Assembly: GCA_004151065.3 (NCBI GenBank)
Contig: NWUY0300000638.1
Span: forward strand, 89,891-120,560
Length of the DNA: 30,670 bases
From: Larix sibirica
Taxonomy: Eukaryota > Streptophyta > Pinopsida > Pinales > Pinaceae
Direction: 5' to 3'
Shown here piece by piece: positions 30,277 through 30,670 of the stretch. The position numbers and the translations under genes were made by a program. Positions within the stretch are counted from its first letter, which is position 1; each line of letters begins with the position of its first letter. Under the pieces are notes generated by a model. It worked only from the letters and a program-made list of their open reading frames with translations, made no database searches and had not been told where the DNA came from.

Positions 30277-30670
30277 GAGCCCAAAAATTGTTTCGGACAT
30301 AGCAGGATAAACTCAAATCAGAATTGGATAGACTTGCAACATTGGGATGCCATTTGAGGTCATGAAAACAATAGTGAGAGGCCTAAGCTAGTTTCGATTC
30401 GATTTTGTCCTGAGACCACATGGAAGCTCGATTTGGGACAAAATTGATATGGTGCGTTCATGGACAAGGCATGCAGTTAAATTTGGAATATTGGAGCCAA
30501 ATTCCAAAAGGTGTGACATCGGGGTGTGTAAGAAGGCCAAAATGCACTATTCCGAAGCACATTTTGGGGATTTTGAAAAGCTTGCAGTGGGAAAAAGTGA
30601 CTCTAGATGTTGAAACCGAGAAAATTTATGAACTTTACATTATATATACTCATTAAAACAAGCAACTTCC
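30277..30670 (+). other. Leader or 5' region of LTR element, no gene recognised
   Basis: A 78-codon frame at 30420-30656 is open but matches no Gag or other family I know, and ends just inside the window. The region probably continues the untranslated leader of the element begun at 29066. Confidence 0.35.

Overview
The window looks like plant nuclear DNA, probably from a large, repeat-rich genome. A gymnosperm is my guess, but lineage cannot be fixed from this sequence. It is AT-rich and holds no intact gene. Almost everything recognisable is decayed plant retrotransposon: LINEs of the plant L1 type, chromoviruses (Ty3/gypsy) on the minus strand, and non-chromovirus Tat/Athila-like Ty3/gypsy elements on the plus strand. 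Coding frames are broken by stops, often TAG, and by single-base frameshifts, as expected of old methylated copies. Isolated N characters at 5542, 8649, 8846-8847, 13389, 18198 and 29065 coincide with abrupt changes of repeat family, so they are probably contig joins.

Layout. 1-700: AT-rich DNA with a possible short dispersed repeat. 700-4098: plus-strand LINE with ORF1, endonuclease and the start of reverse transcriptase (RT). 4102-4551: plus-strand gypsy RT/RNase H fragment. 4552-9059: minus-strand chromovirus pieces, namely an LTR, an RT-RNase H body, then a second LTR inserted into that body. 9060-13388: a better-preserved minus-strand chromovirus with 3' LTR end, pol tail, protease, gag, primer-binding site (PBS) and 5' LTR; most of RT, RNase H and integrase is missing. 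13390-14940: unassigned AT-rich DNA. 14956-15200: a cyclophilin-like fragment lying against a retroelement gag. 15300-18197: gag, decayed PBS and 5' LTR of another copy. 18199-19450: 3' end of a LINE with an RNase H domain. 20330-26686: Tat/Athila-like pol followed by a long uncharacterised ORF ending in a coiled coil. 26699-27400: probable LTR. 27410-29064: an extra ORF and gag in the same orientation. 29066-30670: the 5' end of another LTR element, with a PBS and an approximately 83-bp tandem repeat whose units can form a hairpin.

The genes do not work together as a host pathway. Each cluster was once the gag-protease-RT-RNase H-integrase set, or ORF1-endonuclease-RT set, of a separate retroelement, later nested and broken. 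The observations most worth following are the repeat hairpins with paired substitutions (29786-30230), the captured cyclophilin-like fragment, the uncharacterised 3' ORF, and an exact 871-bp duplication that stops at an N and may be an assembly artefact.
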